A DNA stretch of 64,000 nucleotides. Origin: an uncultured Gemmataceae bacterium. GTDB lineage: Bacteria; Planctomycetota; Planctomycetia; Gemmatales; Gemmataceae. Shown piece by piece: positions 52,309 to 61,841 of this stretch. The notes under the pieces are model-generated. The model did no database searches. It was given only the letters and a program-made list of their open reading frames with translations, and was not told the origin of the DNA. The position numbers and the translations under genes were made by a program. The stretch's first letter is position 1. Every line of letters begins with the position of its first letter. The stretch is taken from NCBI GenBank assembly GCA_937923405.1, contig CALDUY010000026.1, positions 62,001 to 126,000 on the forward strand, written 5' to 3'.

Positions 52309-55300
52309 GTGACAAGGCATTCCACCGCGAAAGACCTGGCTCAGGCTCTCTTCGAGGAGGCCGGAGATGCCCTGTTTCTGTTCGATCCCGAGTCGGACCA
52401 GATTCAGGACGTCAACCCCATGGCGGAGAGACTTAGTGGGTATTCCCGCGACGTTTTGCAGACGTTCCAGGCTACCTACATGTTCCGCTTCGCCGGGCAG
52501 GGGGGCAAGTCTCGCTTACAGCGGGCCGCTACCAAAACCACCGTCTTCCACGCTCAGGATGGCTTCCTGCTGCGAACCAGTCAGGACGGCGTCTGGATTC
52601 CCGTCAACGTCACCATCACTCGCTTACATCTGCAGCCGCGCACCCTCGCCCTGATTACTGCACGCGACATGCGTGAACAGTACGAGGCACATCAGCGGTT
52701 GCAGAAGATGGAGGCCGAACTGCGTCGCGTGCTGGCCTCGGTCTCGGATTGCCTTTGGAGCGCCGAATGGTCTGCCGATGGACGTTGGGTGTATCGCTTT
52801 CTTTCGCCCGTGGTCGAGAATCTGACGGGACGTCCGGCCAGTTACTTTCAGTCCGATCTGACTCGCTGGCAAGAAGTGGTCCATCCTGACGATCGGGCCC
52901 TCTGGACGTTGGCATTGCGCAAGCTCCGCAGCGGACAATCCAGCCAGATCGAGTATCGTGTCCTCCTTCCCGATCAAACCGTTCGTTGGCTGCGCGAGAG
53001 TGTGCGGGTGTCCCGACTTCCTGATGGGCAGACTCTGCAACTCGACGGAGTTCTCACCGACTTTACTCAACATCATCTCGCTCAACAACGGCTTCGTGAG
53101 GAACGTCACCTGCTCAAGACGTTGATGGATAATCTGCCCGAGGCGATCTACTTCAAAGATAGTCAAGGTCGCTATCTAGTCGACAATGCGGCCCATCGTG
53201 CCATGTTGGGGGCCAACAGCGAGGAAGAGGTGCTCGGCAAAACCGTGTTTGACTTCTTCCCTGAACAACTGGCTCAGCGCTATACCGAGGATGACCAGGC
53301 GGTAATCCGCCGAGGAGAAACTGCCCAGAATCTGCTGGAAACCATTATCGATTACAAGGGCGATGTTCGCCTGCACGAGTTCACCAAAGTTCCGCTGCGA
53401 GACAGTAAAGGAGACATCTACGGATTAATCTGCATTGGCCGCGACGTGACCGAGCAACGCGAGGCCGAGCGTGCCTTGGCCCGTGAACGCCATCTGCTGC
53501 GAACCCTGATGGATCATTTGCCCAATTTGATCTATGTTAAGGATCTTCAAAGCCGCTTTTTGGTCGCCAATGATGCCACCCTTCGCGCTCTGGGGGCGGA
53601 GTCCGATCAACAGGTACTCGGCAAGACCGATTTTGACTTCCTTCCGCGTGAGCGTGCCGAACGATTTTTCCAGGACGAGCAGGAGGTACTACGGACAGGC
53701 CAACCTCTCCTCAATCACGAAGAACTGTTAATCGACCATGACGGGATCGCTCGCTGGTTATTGACCACGAAGATCCCCCTGCGCGGCAGCGATGGGGAGA
53801 TTATCGGTCTAGTGGGGATCAGCCACGACATCAGTTCACGGCGAACGATGGAGGCGGAACTACGCCGGGCCGTCGAAGTGGCGGAGCAGGCCAGTAAGGC
53901 CAAGAGCGAGTTTCTCGCCCGCATGTCACATGAGATCCGCACACCGATGAACGCCGTCATCGGCATGACAGAACTGGCTCTCGATACTGACTTGACCCCT
54001 GAACAGCGCGACTGTCTGACGATGGTGCTGACCTCGGCGGAAGCGCTATTGACCATCATCAACGACATTCTCGACTTCTCCAAGATCGAGGCCGGCAAAC
54101 TTCAGTTGGAACCAGCCCCTTTCCACGTTCGCGACAGCCTCGCTGACGCGGTCCGCAGTCTCGGTGTGAAAGCCCAGCAGAAGAACCTGGAACTGGCCTG
54201 TCACGTCTCCACGGAAGTGCCCGACTTGCTGGTCGGCGACCTGGGCCGACTCCGCCAGATCATCGTCAATTTGCTCGGCAACGCCATCAAGTTCACCGAC
54301 AAGGGAGAGATCGTTCTGAAAGTCGATCGCCAGTCGATAAACAATGGCGAACTGACGTTGCTCTTTGAAGTGCGCGACACGGGCATCGGCATTCCTGCGG
54401 ACAAACAGCAGGCGATCTTCGAACCATTTGAGCAGGTCGATGGTTCGTTGAAACGCAAGTACGAGGGCACCGGGTTAGGACTGGCCATCTCGTCGCAGTT
54501 AGTGCAGCTGATGGGCGGGAAAATGTCGGTCGAGAGCGAGGTAGGCCGCGGCAGTTGCTTCCGCTTCACGGCTAAGTTCCGTACCATCTCGGGGCAAGAA
54601 GGCATCAACGGTCCGACCGAACCGCCCGACGTTCACGGACTTCGTGTCTTGGTGGTTGATGACAACGCGACGCAGCGCGAGATTCTCGGCGAGATGCTCA
54701 CCAACTGGCGAATGGTACCCACCGTTGTGGAGTCGAGCCAGCAAGCCCTAGAGGTATTGCACCGTGCCAAGGCAGCAGGTACCCCATTTACCGTGCTGCT
54801 CGCCGATGTCGGCATGCCCTCGCCGAATGGATTCGACCTCGCTGAGCAAGTTCGACGTGAGCCGGGGTTGGTGGATTCCGTGGTGCTGATGCTGACCGCA
54901 GCAGATCGAGCGAACTTCGCCGATCGCTGTCGCGAAGCCGGAGTCAACGCCACGGTGCTGAAACCCCTCAAGCAGTCTGAATTACTCGATACGCTGCTCG
55001 CCGTCGTTAGTGTTGGCATGCCGCGTCGCAGCCTCGATCGTTTGCCCCGGACTGAGGAGGAATCCTTCCAATTGCCTCCGTTGAAGATCCTACTCGCCGA
55101 GGATGCGGTGGTGAACCAGAAGCTGGCGGTTCGGTTACTAGAAAAGGCGGGCCACACGGTGCAGGTGGCGAACAACGGTTATGAGGCCGTTGCCGCTGTG
55201 GCTCGCGAACCGTTTGATTTGGTGCTGATGGACGTGCAGATGCCGGGCATGGGTGGCTTCGAGGCGACGGAGAAGATCCGCGCTGCCGAGGCCGAATCTG

Positions 55301-55860
55301 GGCGACACATCCCCATCATCGCCTTGACGGCCCATGCCATGAAGGGCGATCGCGAACGCTGCTTGCATGCCGGGATGGATGGCTACGTCGCCAAGCCCAT
55401 CCGGGCACGTGAACTGTTTCAGATGATGGAGCAGGTGCTCCGCACGCATACTCCAGAGTTGCTGGAGAGAAAAACTCCACAAAGTGCCTGGGATTTCGTT
55501 GGTATCAACGGAGAGAGAACGAGCATGGCCGAGGTATTCAATCGCGCAGCTGCCCTGGAACGTTGTGGCGACGACCCGCATCTGCTGCAGGAGCTGATTG
55601 AGATGTTCCAGACGGAAGCCACCCTGTGGATGCGCGACCTGGAAGCCGCGGTCATGAACGACAATGCCGAGCAGGTGAAGCGGCTGGCTCATACGATCAA
55701 AGGAGCGGTCGGCACCTTCGCTGCCCAGCAAGCCTACGACATCGCTTTGAAAATGGAGATGCTCGGGCAAGAGCAGCGTCTCACCGAAGCCAAGGTGCTA
55801 CTTCCCGAGATGCAAGCCGTCATGGAGCGATTGAAGGCTGCTCTGGCCGCCAGTATCTAG
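52309..55860 (+). CDS. Hybrid sensor histidine kinase with four PAS, two receivers and HPt
   Basis: About 1183 residues. Four PAS domains lie at about 10-125, 135-250, 265-380 and 395-510; the third and fourth are near-duplicates (LMDNLPEAIYFKDSQGRYLV, LMDHLPNLIYVKDLQSRFLV). The kinase follows with SHEIRTPMN at His541, then the ATPase boxes NLLGNAIKFTDKG, DTGIGIP and GTGLGLAIS. Two receivers carry Asp833 (LLADVGMPS) and Asp975 (LMDVQMPG), and an HPt domain has His1128 in AHTIKGAVG. It is cytoplasmic, with no membrane helix. The GTG at 52309 is preferred because the frame upstream (open from TTG 52201) looks non-coding; this start is uncertain. The output regulator is not adjacent. Confidence 0.88.
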   Translation: MTRHSTAKDLAQALFEEAGDALFLFDPESDQIQDVNPMAERLSGYSRDVLQTFQATYMFRFAGQGGKSRLQRAATKTTVFHAQDGFLLRTSQDGVWIPVNVTITRLHLQPRTLALITARDMREQYEAHQRLQKMEAELRRVLASVSDCLWSAEWSADGRWVYRFLSPVVENLTGRPASYFQSDLTRWQEVVHPDDRALWTLALRKLRSGQSSQIEYRVLLPDQTVRWLRESVRVSRLPDGQTLQLDGVLTDFTQHHLAQQRLREERHLLKTLMDNLPEAIYFKDSQGRYLVDNAAHRAMLGANSEEEVLGKTVFDFFPEQLAQRYTEDDQAVIRRGETAQNLLETIIDYKGDVRLHEFTKVPLRDSKGDIYGLICIGRDVTEQREAERALARERHLLRTLMDHLPNLIYVKDLQSRFLVANDATLRALGAESDQQVLGKTDFDFLPRERAERFFQDEQEVLRTGQPLLNHEELLIDHDGIARWLLTTKIPLRGSDGEIIGLVGISHDISSRRTMEAELRRAVEVAEQASKAKSEFLARMSHEIRTPMNAVIGMTELALDTDLTPEQRDCLTMVLTSAEALLTIINDILDFSKIEAGKLQLEPAPFHVRDSLADAVRSLGVKAQQKNLELACHVSTEVPDLLVGDLGRLRQIIVNLLGNAIKFTDKGEIVLKVDRQSINNGELTLLFEVRDTGIGIPADKQQAIFEPFEQVDGSLKRKYEGTGLGLAISSQLVQLMGGKMSVESEVGRGSCFRFTAKFRTISGQEGINGPTEPPDVHGLRVLVVDDNATQREILGEMLTNWRMVPTVVESSQQALEVLHRAKAAGTPFTVLLADVGMPSPNGFDLAEQVRREPGLVDSVVLMLTAADRANFADRCREAGVNATVLKPLKQSELLDTLLAVVSVGMPRRSLDRLPRTEEESFQLPPLKILLAEDAVVNQKLAVRLLEKAGHTVQVANNGYEAVAAVAREPFDLVLMDVQMPGMGGFEATEKIRAAEAESGRHIPIIALTAHAMKGDRERCLHAGMDGYVAKPIRARELFQMMEQVLRTHTPELLERKTPQSAWDFVGINGERTSMAEVFNRAAALERCGDDPHLLQELIEMFQTEATLWMRDLEAAVMNDNAEQVKRLAHTIKGAVGTFAAQQAYDIALKMEMLGQEQRLTEAKVLLPEMQAVMERLKAALAASI

Positions 55861-55874
55861 CTTTTGACCATCCC

Positions 55875-56004
55875 AGCGGAGGGGGTCAGCCCTGCGCGAC
55901 GCGCGACGAACACGAACACGAACGCGACGAACACGGAGGACTAACGTCCTCTGCTCGGAGAACGACTAACGTCCGGTCCGAGCGGAGGGCGTCAGCCCTC
56001 CGTG
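55875..56004. repeat. Cluster of palindromic and short direct repeats
   Basis: Contains AGCGGAGGGGGTCAGCCCT (55875-55893) and its near copy with a perfect 8-bp hairpin CGGAGGGC-GTCA-GCCCTCCG (55983-56002), the hairpin GAGGAC-TAAC-GTCCTC (55936-55951), GCGACGAACACG twice (55903-55914, 55924-55935) and GACTAACGTCC twice (55939-55949, 55964-55974). It lies between convergent genes; the CapA gene's last codons and TGA stop fall within the second hairpin. It may act as a two-way terminator. Confidence 0.75.
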
Positions 56005-57329
56005 TGCGGATCTCCGAGCAAATGTTGCTCCAGAAACCTAGCCAGCGAGCGGAGCTTGCGAACGGGATCGCGGCGGCGATCACATTCCCGAAGAAAGCTA
56101 TCTAACAAGCGTAGCCGACGGCTGCCGCTCTGCGGATCCCGACGCAGATTGATGACCAACTGCACTTCTGGCGCATGCCAGTCCACTCGGCCTGCAAGAC
56201 CATTCCGTTGCAGATGCAGTCCCAGAATCAACCCAACTCGACAGTGCAAGAAGAACATCGCCGTCGCGAAGTTCCCCAGCGAGTAGACGATCAGTCCTTT
56301 GCGAGGAACGCCTGTTCCATCATTGAGCAGGCATCCTGACTGAGGTTGGGTGGCTGGTAGGTTCCAGTGGCTCAACTGCTGGTCGTAACCGTTAACAAAA
56401 CAGACCTCCAATGGCTGTATTACATGAGGATGGGTTCCCATCAGGACGTCGGCTCCGGCGCGAATGATTTCGCGGCCTACCTGCATGTGCAACGGGCAGG
56501 GATAAAATTCGAACTCGTGGCCCCAGTGCAGGCTGACGATGCGGAACTCGATCCCTGCGCGTGCCATGTCGTCCAGCACGGCGCGGATACGGCCCAGGTC
56601 GACAGGCAGCTTCGGCGTGGGCACCAGACCATGCAGAATCTCGAGGTGATGCCGCGACCGTTTCACTGCGTCGGGATTATTTAACCCCCAGCAGGTGGCA
56701 TAAAAGCCGACGCGAATGCCGCAGGCGTCGAAGGCGACCCAGGGTCGGTCGTCGGAATGGCCACGCGCCCCACTGTGTGGAATCCCTTGGGCATCGAGGA
56801 AAGCGAGCGTGTCGGCCAGTCCTTCGTCGCCACGATCGAGACTGTGATTGTTGGCTGTCGCTAGTGCCGAAAACGTGCTAGCTCCCGAGTCACGACGAAA
56901 TGATGTAACCAATTGAGGATCGGAATTGTAGGAGAAATAATCCGGCCAGAGACGCGGCACGGGAAATCGACGGGAGATAGGCGTTTCGAGGTTGCCCACG
57001 ACGGCATCGTAGCCGTTGAGGTACATCCGCACCTCGGGTGTAAGGAACGTTCCCCAGGAATCACGCAGCCACATCAGATCGCCTACCAGGGCCAACCGTG
57101 CCCCGTCGGGGGGAGTCGTACTGAACGCTCGCATCAACCGAGCCTGTTCGGCGAAATAGGCCATCTCCTCGACCGGAGCCGTCCACTTGCCACGACGATA
57201 TTTGCGCAGATAGCCCCACCCCGACCAGATCGCCTCTTTGAGCGGCAGTCCCTCGGCACGCACCCGCAGATAGGGTGGCAGATCGGTTTCTTCGGTCCAC
57301 TGATAAGGAAACCCCGTGGCGGTGTTCAT
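55992..57329 (-). CDS. CapA-family metallophosphatase-like protein
   Basis: A 445-residue protein of the CapA/PgsA group. Core landmarks are ARLALVGDLMW, AVVGNLETPIS, ALATANNHSLDRGDEGL, SLHWGHEFEFYPCPLHMQVGREIIRAGADVLMGTHPHVIQP and GLIVYSLGNFATAMFF, covering the Asp, Asn and His residues of a calcineurin-like metal site. CapA is needed for poly-gamma-glutamate capsule synthesis, but many bacteria without capsule carry relatives with unknown roles. There is no signal peptide, and no capB/capC nearby. An N-terminal 95-residue extension is unusual. The TGA stop lies in a palindromic repeat. Confidence 0.85.
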   Translation of the reverse strand: MNTATGFPYQWTEETDLPPYLRVRAEGLPLKEAIWSGWGYLRKYRRGKWTAPVEEMAYFAEQARLMRAFSTTPPDGARLALVGDLMWLRDSWGTFLTPEVRMYLNGYDAVVGNLETPISRRFPVPRLWPDYFSYNSDPQLVTSFRRDSGASTFSALATANNHSLDRGDEGLADTLAFLDAQGIPHSGARGHSDDRPWVAFDACGIRVGFYATCWGLNNPDAVKRSRHHLEILHGLVPTPKLPVDLGRIRAVLDDMARAGIEFRIVSLHWGHEFEFYPCPLHMQVGREIIRAGADVLMGTHPHVIQPLEVCFVNGYDQQLSHWNLPATQPQSGCLLNDGTGVPRKGLIVYSLGNFATAMFFLHCRVGLILGLHLQRNGLAGRVDWHAPEVQLVINLRRDPQSGSRRLRLLDSFLRECDRRRDPVRKLRSLARFLEQHLLGDPHTEG

Positions 57330-57443
57330 GTTCTTGTTCTATCCTGCTGGCACCTGCACATCCAGACAGCAGTAACTGGGTAAATTGGACGTTACAATCT
57401 CACCAGTCGTCATGGTTCGCCGCGTGTGGCCCAGGAGGACGGC

Positions 57444-60230
57444 GTGGGCACTCTTAGCGTCACTCGACGCAGTCACTTGCCGCTGGTTCCGCTGTTGCAC
57501 GCCTATCGTGCCGAAGGACTGCTCTCGCTGGCCGATTTGCATCGACTGCCGACCCTGGGACCGCGCTTTGCCGCTATTCTCGGCGCGTCGACTCGCTTTC
57601 TGTATCCGGACTTTCTCGATCACGCTTCCGAAGATACTTTCCGAGAAGCGCTGCTTCGTTTCTATGACGCCGTAGTCGCTCAGCCATTTCATCGCAACAC
57701 GGTTCAGCAGCGAGCCAACTTTATTCGTCATGGCCTGGCCCATCTGCTGCACTGTCGCGAGCCGATTTCTCTCAAACTCGAAGCGTGTGTTTCTCCAAGC
57801 GGCTGTTATCGTGTAGCGGGATTGGGGCCGACGTTCTGGTCGGCGGTGGTGCAAGGGGTGACGCCGGGTCGCTTTGCCGCCTGGACGTTGGCGACGCAAC
57901 GCGGAGCGAACCGCCTCGCCGAGTGTGGCACGGATCACCGACCTTCTCGTTTCTACGCCGATCTGCTCGAACTGCATGGCCGCCTTCGCCTGCTAGCTCC
58001 CGAGATGACCGCTTTGCACCTCGATCACTTTCTAACACTGGTCGGAGCGATGTCGGGGCGGCGACTAATTCCGCGCCAGCCCCAGATCGACCCCGTCGCT
58101 GATGCCGCTGAGCGAGTACGCAGCACCACGTCATTGCGGCAGCGACTCAAGCAGCGCGGCGAAGAACTGGTTCGAGGACAACAACTCGTCGAGGCGGCAC
58201 TCCAGCAACGCGACATCGGACGAGTGAAAGCGGCTGTAAGCTTGGTGGACCCCGTCGAATCCGCACGCCGCCCTCTCGATTGGACCAGAGAGACAACAGC
58301 ATGGCTTGACCTGGTGGAGGCCCTGTGGCGGAGCGACGATCCGTACTCTGTGCTAGAAACATTCTGGCAGGCTGAGCCGATTGCCGGCGTCGGTCCGTGG
58401 TTGCCGACGGCGTTGCTGCATCTGCGCGATCCGCAACAGTTCCTCCCCTTTAGCGATCCGATTCATCGTGGAATCGCGGCCATCGACGATGCTCTTGATC
58501 CTGCTGAGACTCTCGTCCAGCGATATCGACTGGCCAACGAGACTGCCATCTGGTTACGCGAAGAGTACATCCTACATCCGCTGGAACTGCCGGAGGTGCT
58601 GGCTGCACTTGCCGAGCAGGCGGCAAACTCGGAGGAGTTCGACGGCTTCTGTCCTGACACTTTTGCTTTCCTCGGCGAGCTTCGTTGCGAGAACCGCCGC
58701 GAGTGGATGGATCGCTCGCGGGCCCGCTATTTCTGGGCGGTGCGGGAGCCACTCACTCAGCTCTGCCGAACCTTGGCGAACCGCTACGTCGAGCCGATCC
58801 TCGGCGGACTGCACGGCTGGACACTGGACACCACCACACGCATCGGTCGGACCTTAACGAGCATCTGCAAGAATAACTTCGGAAAGACCCCACCGTACAA
58901 CTCGACGTTGTGGATCACCTTCTGTCGGCCTGGTCGTGAGGGGGTGCAACTGTTCGTCCGGCTCGATCCAGAGGGGCTTCGCTGTGGACTGCGGCTGAAC
59001 CGCTCCGCGCGAGCCGATCGATCCCGACTGCGTCACAATCTCGCCCGCTACTGGACGACGTTGGAGCAACTGTTAACAGACAATGGCGCTCTACAAACGT
59101 GTCAAATTGAGGATCTCCACAGCTGGACGGCGGCCAGCGAACAAGAAGCTGCTGTGTCGTTTCCCGCTTCGGATCCGGTCGTCGAATCGGAGGAACTGGT
59201 TGGTCGCATCCTGGTGGTGTTCGACCAGCTGTTGCCGCTCTTCGCCGCCTGTATCGATGATGATGCTGGACCCGCGTTGGCTCGCTTGGGCGGAACCTTT
59301 CGTTCGACAAAGTACACCGAGTCTGACTTCTACCGTGAGACTTATCTCAACAGTGACTGGCTCCGGCGTGCCCGTGAGCTGCTGGCGATCAAGCGACAAC
59401 TGGTGCTGCAGGGGGTGCCGGGCACGGGCAAGACCCACGTCGCCCGTTGTCTGGCCCGACTACTGACCGGCGGACAGGACGACTCGATTCGCCTGGTACA
59501 GTTTCACCCAGCCTACAACTACGAGGAGTTCGTCGAGGGGATCCGCGTTCGCACAGTGCAAGTCGAAGGACGGCAGGAGATCACCTACCCCGTCGAGGAC
59601 GGTCTGTTGACGGCCTTCGCAGCTCGGGCGGCGGCGAAGCCGGCTCAGCCTCATGTTCTCATCATCGACGAGATGAACCGAGGTAACCTGCCCCGCATCT
59701 TCGGCGAGTTGCTTTACCTACTGGAGTACCGCGGCCAGGCTGTCGAACTGCCCTATTCGCGTCGCGACTTCCGCCTGCCAGAGAATCTCTACCTCATCGC
59801 TACAATGAACGGTACCGATCGATCCTTGTCGCTGGTCGATCAGGCGCTCCGCCGACGCTTTTCCTTCCTGCAAATGGAGCCAAGCGTTGCGGTGTTGTCG
59901 GCCTGGCTCGCCGAGCATCCCCCGCGGCAAGGCGCAGACTTGACTCGCCGAGTCGTGACCCTGTTTGAACGACTGAATGCTCGGCTGCTCCAGGAACTGG
60001 GGCCGCAGGCTCTGGTGGGCCACAGCTTTTTCATGACTCCCCAACTAGACGAGGCCAAGCTCGACGTAATCTGGCAACATCACGTTCGCCCGTGGTTGGA
60101 AGAGTTATTCGCAGGCCAACCCGGTCGTCTATCTAGCTACAACGCGCTGTGGTCCAGTGTGCGTGGTGCCGGGAGCCGCAACCGTGGCCGTGAACCCGTC
60201 CCGCTCGCCGTGCCAGGCGAGCGGGATTAA
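57444..60230 (+). CDS. McrB-like AAA+ NTPase fused to a DUF2461-like domain
   Basis: A 928-residue protein in three parts. Residues 1-190 are of unknown fold. Residues about 400-535 resemble DUF2461 (TFAFLGELRCENRREWMDRSR, RIGRTLTSICKNNFGKTPPYNST). The C-terminal part is an AAA+ domain of the McrB group: Walker A GVPGTGKT (Lys663), VQFHPAYNYEEFVEGI, Walker B IIDEMNRGNLPRIFGELL (Asp742) and ATMNGTDRSLSLVDQALRRRFSF. The MNxxD element is a mark of McrB GTPases. McrB normally needs the nuclease McrC, which is not encoded here. The GTG at 57444 has GGAGG about 6 nt upstream. A role in defence is possible but unproven. Confidence 0.82.
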   Translation: MGTLSVTRRSHLPLVPLLHAYRAEGLLSLADLHRLPTLGPRFAAILGASTRFLYPDFLDHASEDTFREALLRFYDAVVAQPFHRNTVQQRANFIRHGLAHLLHCREPISLKLEACVSPSGCYRVAGLGPTFWSAVVQGVTPGRFAAWTLATQRGANRLAECGTDHRPSRFYADLLELHGRLRLLAPEMTALHLDHFLTLVGAMSGRRLIPRQPQIDPVADAAERVRSTTSLRQRLKQRGEELVRGQQLVEAALQQRDIGRVKAAVSLVDPVESARRPLDWTRETTAWLDLVEALWRSDDPYSVLETFWQAEPIAGVGPWLPTALLHLRDPQQFLPFSDPIHRGIAAIDDALDPAETLVQRYRLANETAIWLREEYILHPLELPEVLAALAEQAANSEEFDGFCPDTFAFLGELRCENRREWMDRSRARYFWAVREPLTQLCRTLANRYVEPILGGLHGWTLDTTTRIGRTLTSICKNNFGKTPPYNSTLWITFCRPGREGVQLFVRLDPEGLRCGLRLNRSARADRSRLRHNLARYWTTLEQLLTDNGALQTCQIEDLHSWTAASEQEAAVSFPASDPVVESEELVGRILVVFDQLLPLFAACIDDDAGPALARLGGTFRSTKYTESDFYRETYLNSDWLRRARELLAIKRQLVLQGVPGTGKTHVARCLARLLTGGQDDSIRLVQFHPAYNYEEFVEGIRVRTVQVEGRQEITYPVEDGLLTAFAARAAAKPAQPHVLIIDEMNRGNLPRIFGELLYLLEYRGQAVELPYSRRDFRLPENLYLIATMNGTDRSLSLVDQALRRRFSFLQMEPSVAVLSAWLAEHPPRQGADLTRRVVTLFERLNARLLQELGPQALVGHSFFMTPQLDEAKLDVIWQHHVRPWLEELFAGQPGRLSSYNALWSSVRGAGSRNRGREPVPLAVPGERD
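60201..60226. terminator. Hairpin overlapping the end of the McrB-like gene
   Basis: CCCGCTCGCC and GGCGAGCGGG form a perfect 10-bp stem with a 6-base loop. It covers the last codons of the gene, the stop being at 60228-60230. No T-run follows. Confidence 0.5.
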
Positions 60231-60267
60231 GAGTGAGAGATAATTCAAAATACTCACAGGATCTTGT

Positions 60268-61758
60268 ATGTCATCTGAGGTAAGCCCTATGGAACGACCG
60301 CCGATCAATCTGACCCGACGAGTGTTGATCGCCGTGACACTGCTGTTGATGCTGTTCGCCATCGCCGCCTTTGTCGGACGGTTCTACGAACAGGGACGCA
60401 CACGCGACAAACTGGACGCGATTCTAGCGAAGCTCAACGCCGACGAACCAGGCTGGAGACTGGAAGATCTGATTAACAACCGCCCCGAGCCGCCTGTTGG
60501 GAAAAACAGCGCCGCCGTGATCGCCGCCCTGGTCAAGCTGATTCCCTCAAATTGGCCAACCTGGAATCCGGATCAAAGCGAGTACTTCGAGACGCTCGCA
60601 CCAAATGAGGTGCCGGCGGACCCGATCCGCAAGGAGTTTCTCGATGAAATGAAGAAGTTCGCTCTGGTCGCGGAACAGGCTCGTGAACTGGCGGACATGC
60701 CGCTGGGAAAGCATCCCCTCGTACTCCGTGATTCACCGTATGACATTATTCTGAACTATCAGCAGGATTCACGGCGTGTGGTGACGTTGCTGATGTACGA
60801 TGCCTGGGCGCGCTCCCTGGAAGGAGAGATCTCGACGGCCTTGCTCGACAGTCGGGCTTGCATCAACGCGGGCCGGAGTCTGAATGACGAGCCATTCGGT
60901 ATTTCGCAAATGATTCGACATGCCGCCGTTGCCGTAGCATGCAAGTCCATCGAAAAATCACTGGCTCTGGGCGAGGCACGCGACAACGAGCTGCACGTGG
61001 TGCAACAAACAATCCGCCTGGAGGAGGCACATCCCACGCGGCTGATCGTTCTCAGGGGAGAACGCGCTTCCGCCGTGGCAATGATCGAAGGAGTTGCTCA
61101 GGGCAAGATCGATCGCTCCTACATCTTCGCGATGGCACGAGCGAACAAGCCGATGGATCTGCTCGATCGAGTTCTCTCGCGTGGAGCGATGAACTTGCCC
61201 TTGCAGCAGTTGACGACGCTCGAAAACCTTAACGAACTGATCGAGATTGCCAGGCTACCCTCGCACGAACAGATTAGCCATGAGAACGCGCTCCAGACCA
61301 AGGTCAACAGTCTACCCGCCAGCCACGCCTTGGTTCGCGAAATCATACCTTCCCTGCTGAAAATGAGCGACGGCTGGCGACGGAAAGCGGCTCAACTTCG
61401 CACGATGGATGCGCTGCTGGCAGTGGAACGCTATCGCCTCAAACACGGTCAATGGCCGGACAAGCTCGAAGACATCCCCAAGGAATGGTTGCCAGCGATT
61501 CCACTGGATCCCTACGATGGCAAACCGCTTCGCTATGGCCGCACCGCAGAGGGAGTCGTGGTCTACACGGTGGGACCGAATTTGCGCGACGATGGCGGAC
61601 AGGTCGTGCGTAACCCGATGTCAGAAATTCTGAACGACATTGGCTATCGCTTGTGGGACGTGGCCAAACGGCGACAGCCCGCGCCTCCTCCAGCGCGACC
61701 AGAGCTTCACGAAGACGGCATGGGTGGTCCCGGAGAACCGCCACCACCGGGGAAGTAG
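60268..61758 (+). CDS. Membrane-anchored planctomycete protein with pseudopilin-like tail
   Basis: A 496-residue protein. One membrane segment near residues 18-40 (RRVLIAVTLLLMLFAIAAFVG) is followed by a helical domain. The C-terminal part, ALLAVERYRLKHGQWPDKLEDIPKEWLPAIPLDPYDGKPLRYGRTAEGVVVYTVGPN, resembles the globular end of type II pseudopilins. A Pro/Gly-rich tail ends it. The family is frequent in planctomycetes and has no known function. AGGA lies 7 nt before the start. Confidence 0.68.
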   Translation: MSSEVSPMERPPINLTRRVLIAVTLLLMLFAIAAFVGRFYEQGRTRDKLDAILAKLNADEPGWRLEDLINNRPEPPVGKNSAAVIAALVKLIPSNWPTWNPDQSEYFETLAPNEVPADPIRKEFLDEMKKFALVAEQARELADMPLGKHPLVLRDSPYDIILNYQQDSRRVVTLLMYDAWARSLEGEISTALLDSRACINAGRSLNDEPFGISQMIRHAAVAVACKSIEKSLALGEARDNELHVVQQTIRLEEAHPTRLIVLRGERASAVAMIEGVAQGKIDRSYIFAMARANKPMDLLDRVLSRGAMNLPLQQLTTLENLNELIEIARLPSHEQISHENALQTKVNSLPASHALVREIIPSLLKMSDGWRRKAAQLRTMDALLAVERYRLKHGQWPDKLEDIPKEWLPAIPLDPYDGKPLRYGRTAEGVVVYTVGPNLRDDGGQVVRNPMSEILNDIGYRLWDVAKRRQPAPPPARPELHEDGMGGPGEPPPPGK

Positions 61759-61841
61759 CAGAACGTCGAAGAAGGCAACACGGAGGTACAAGATCGTCAA
61801 ACTTTGTTGTGCGGATTGGCTCACGCCAGCCAGGTGCGAAC

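Noticed and set aside
55992..60230. CapA plus McrB-like genes as one defence island
   Set aside because: They are divergent and of unrelated families; no nuclease, methylase or other defence gene is adjacent.
61653..61841. Upstream extension of the enolase frame
   Set aside because: It is the +1 frame of the preceding gene's end, Arg/Ser-rich, and precedes the conserved enolase start.
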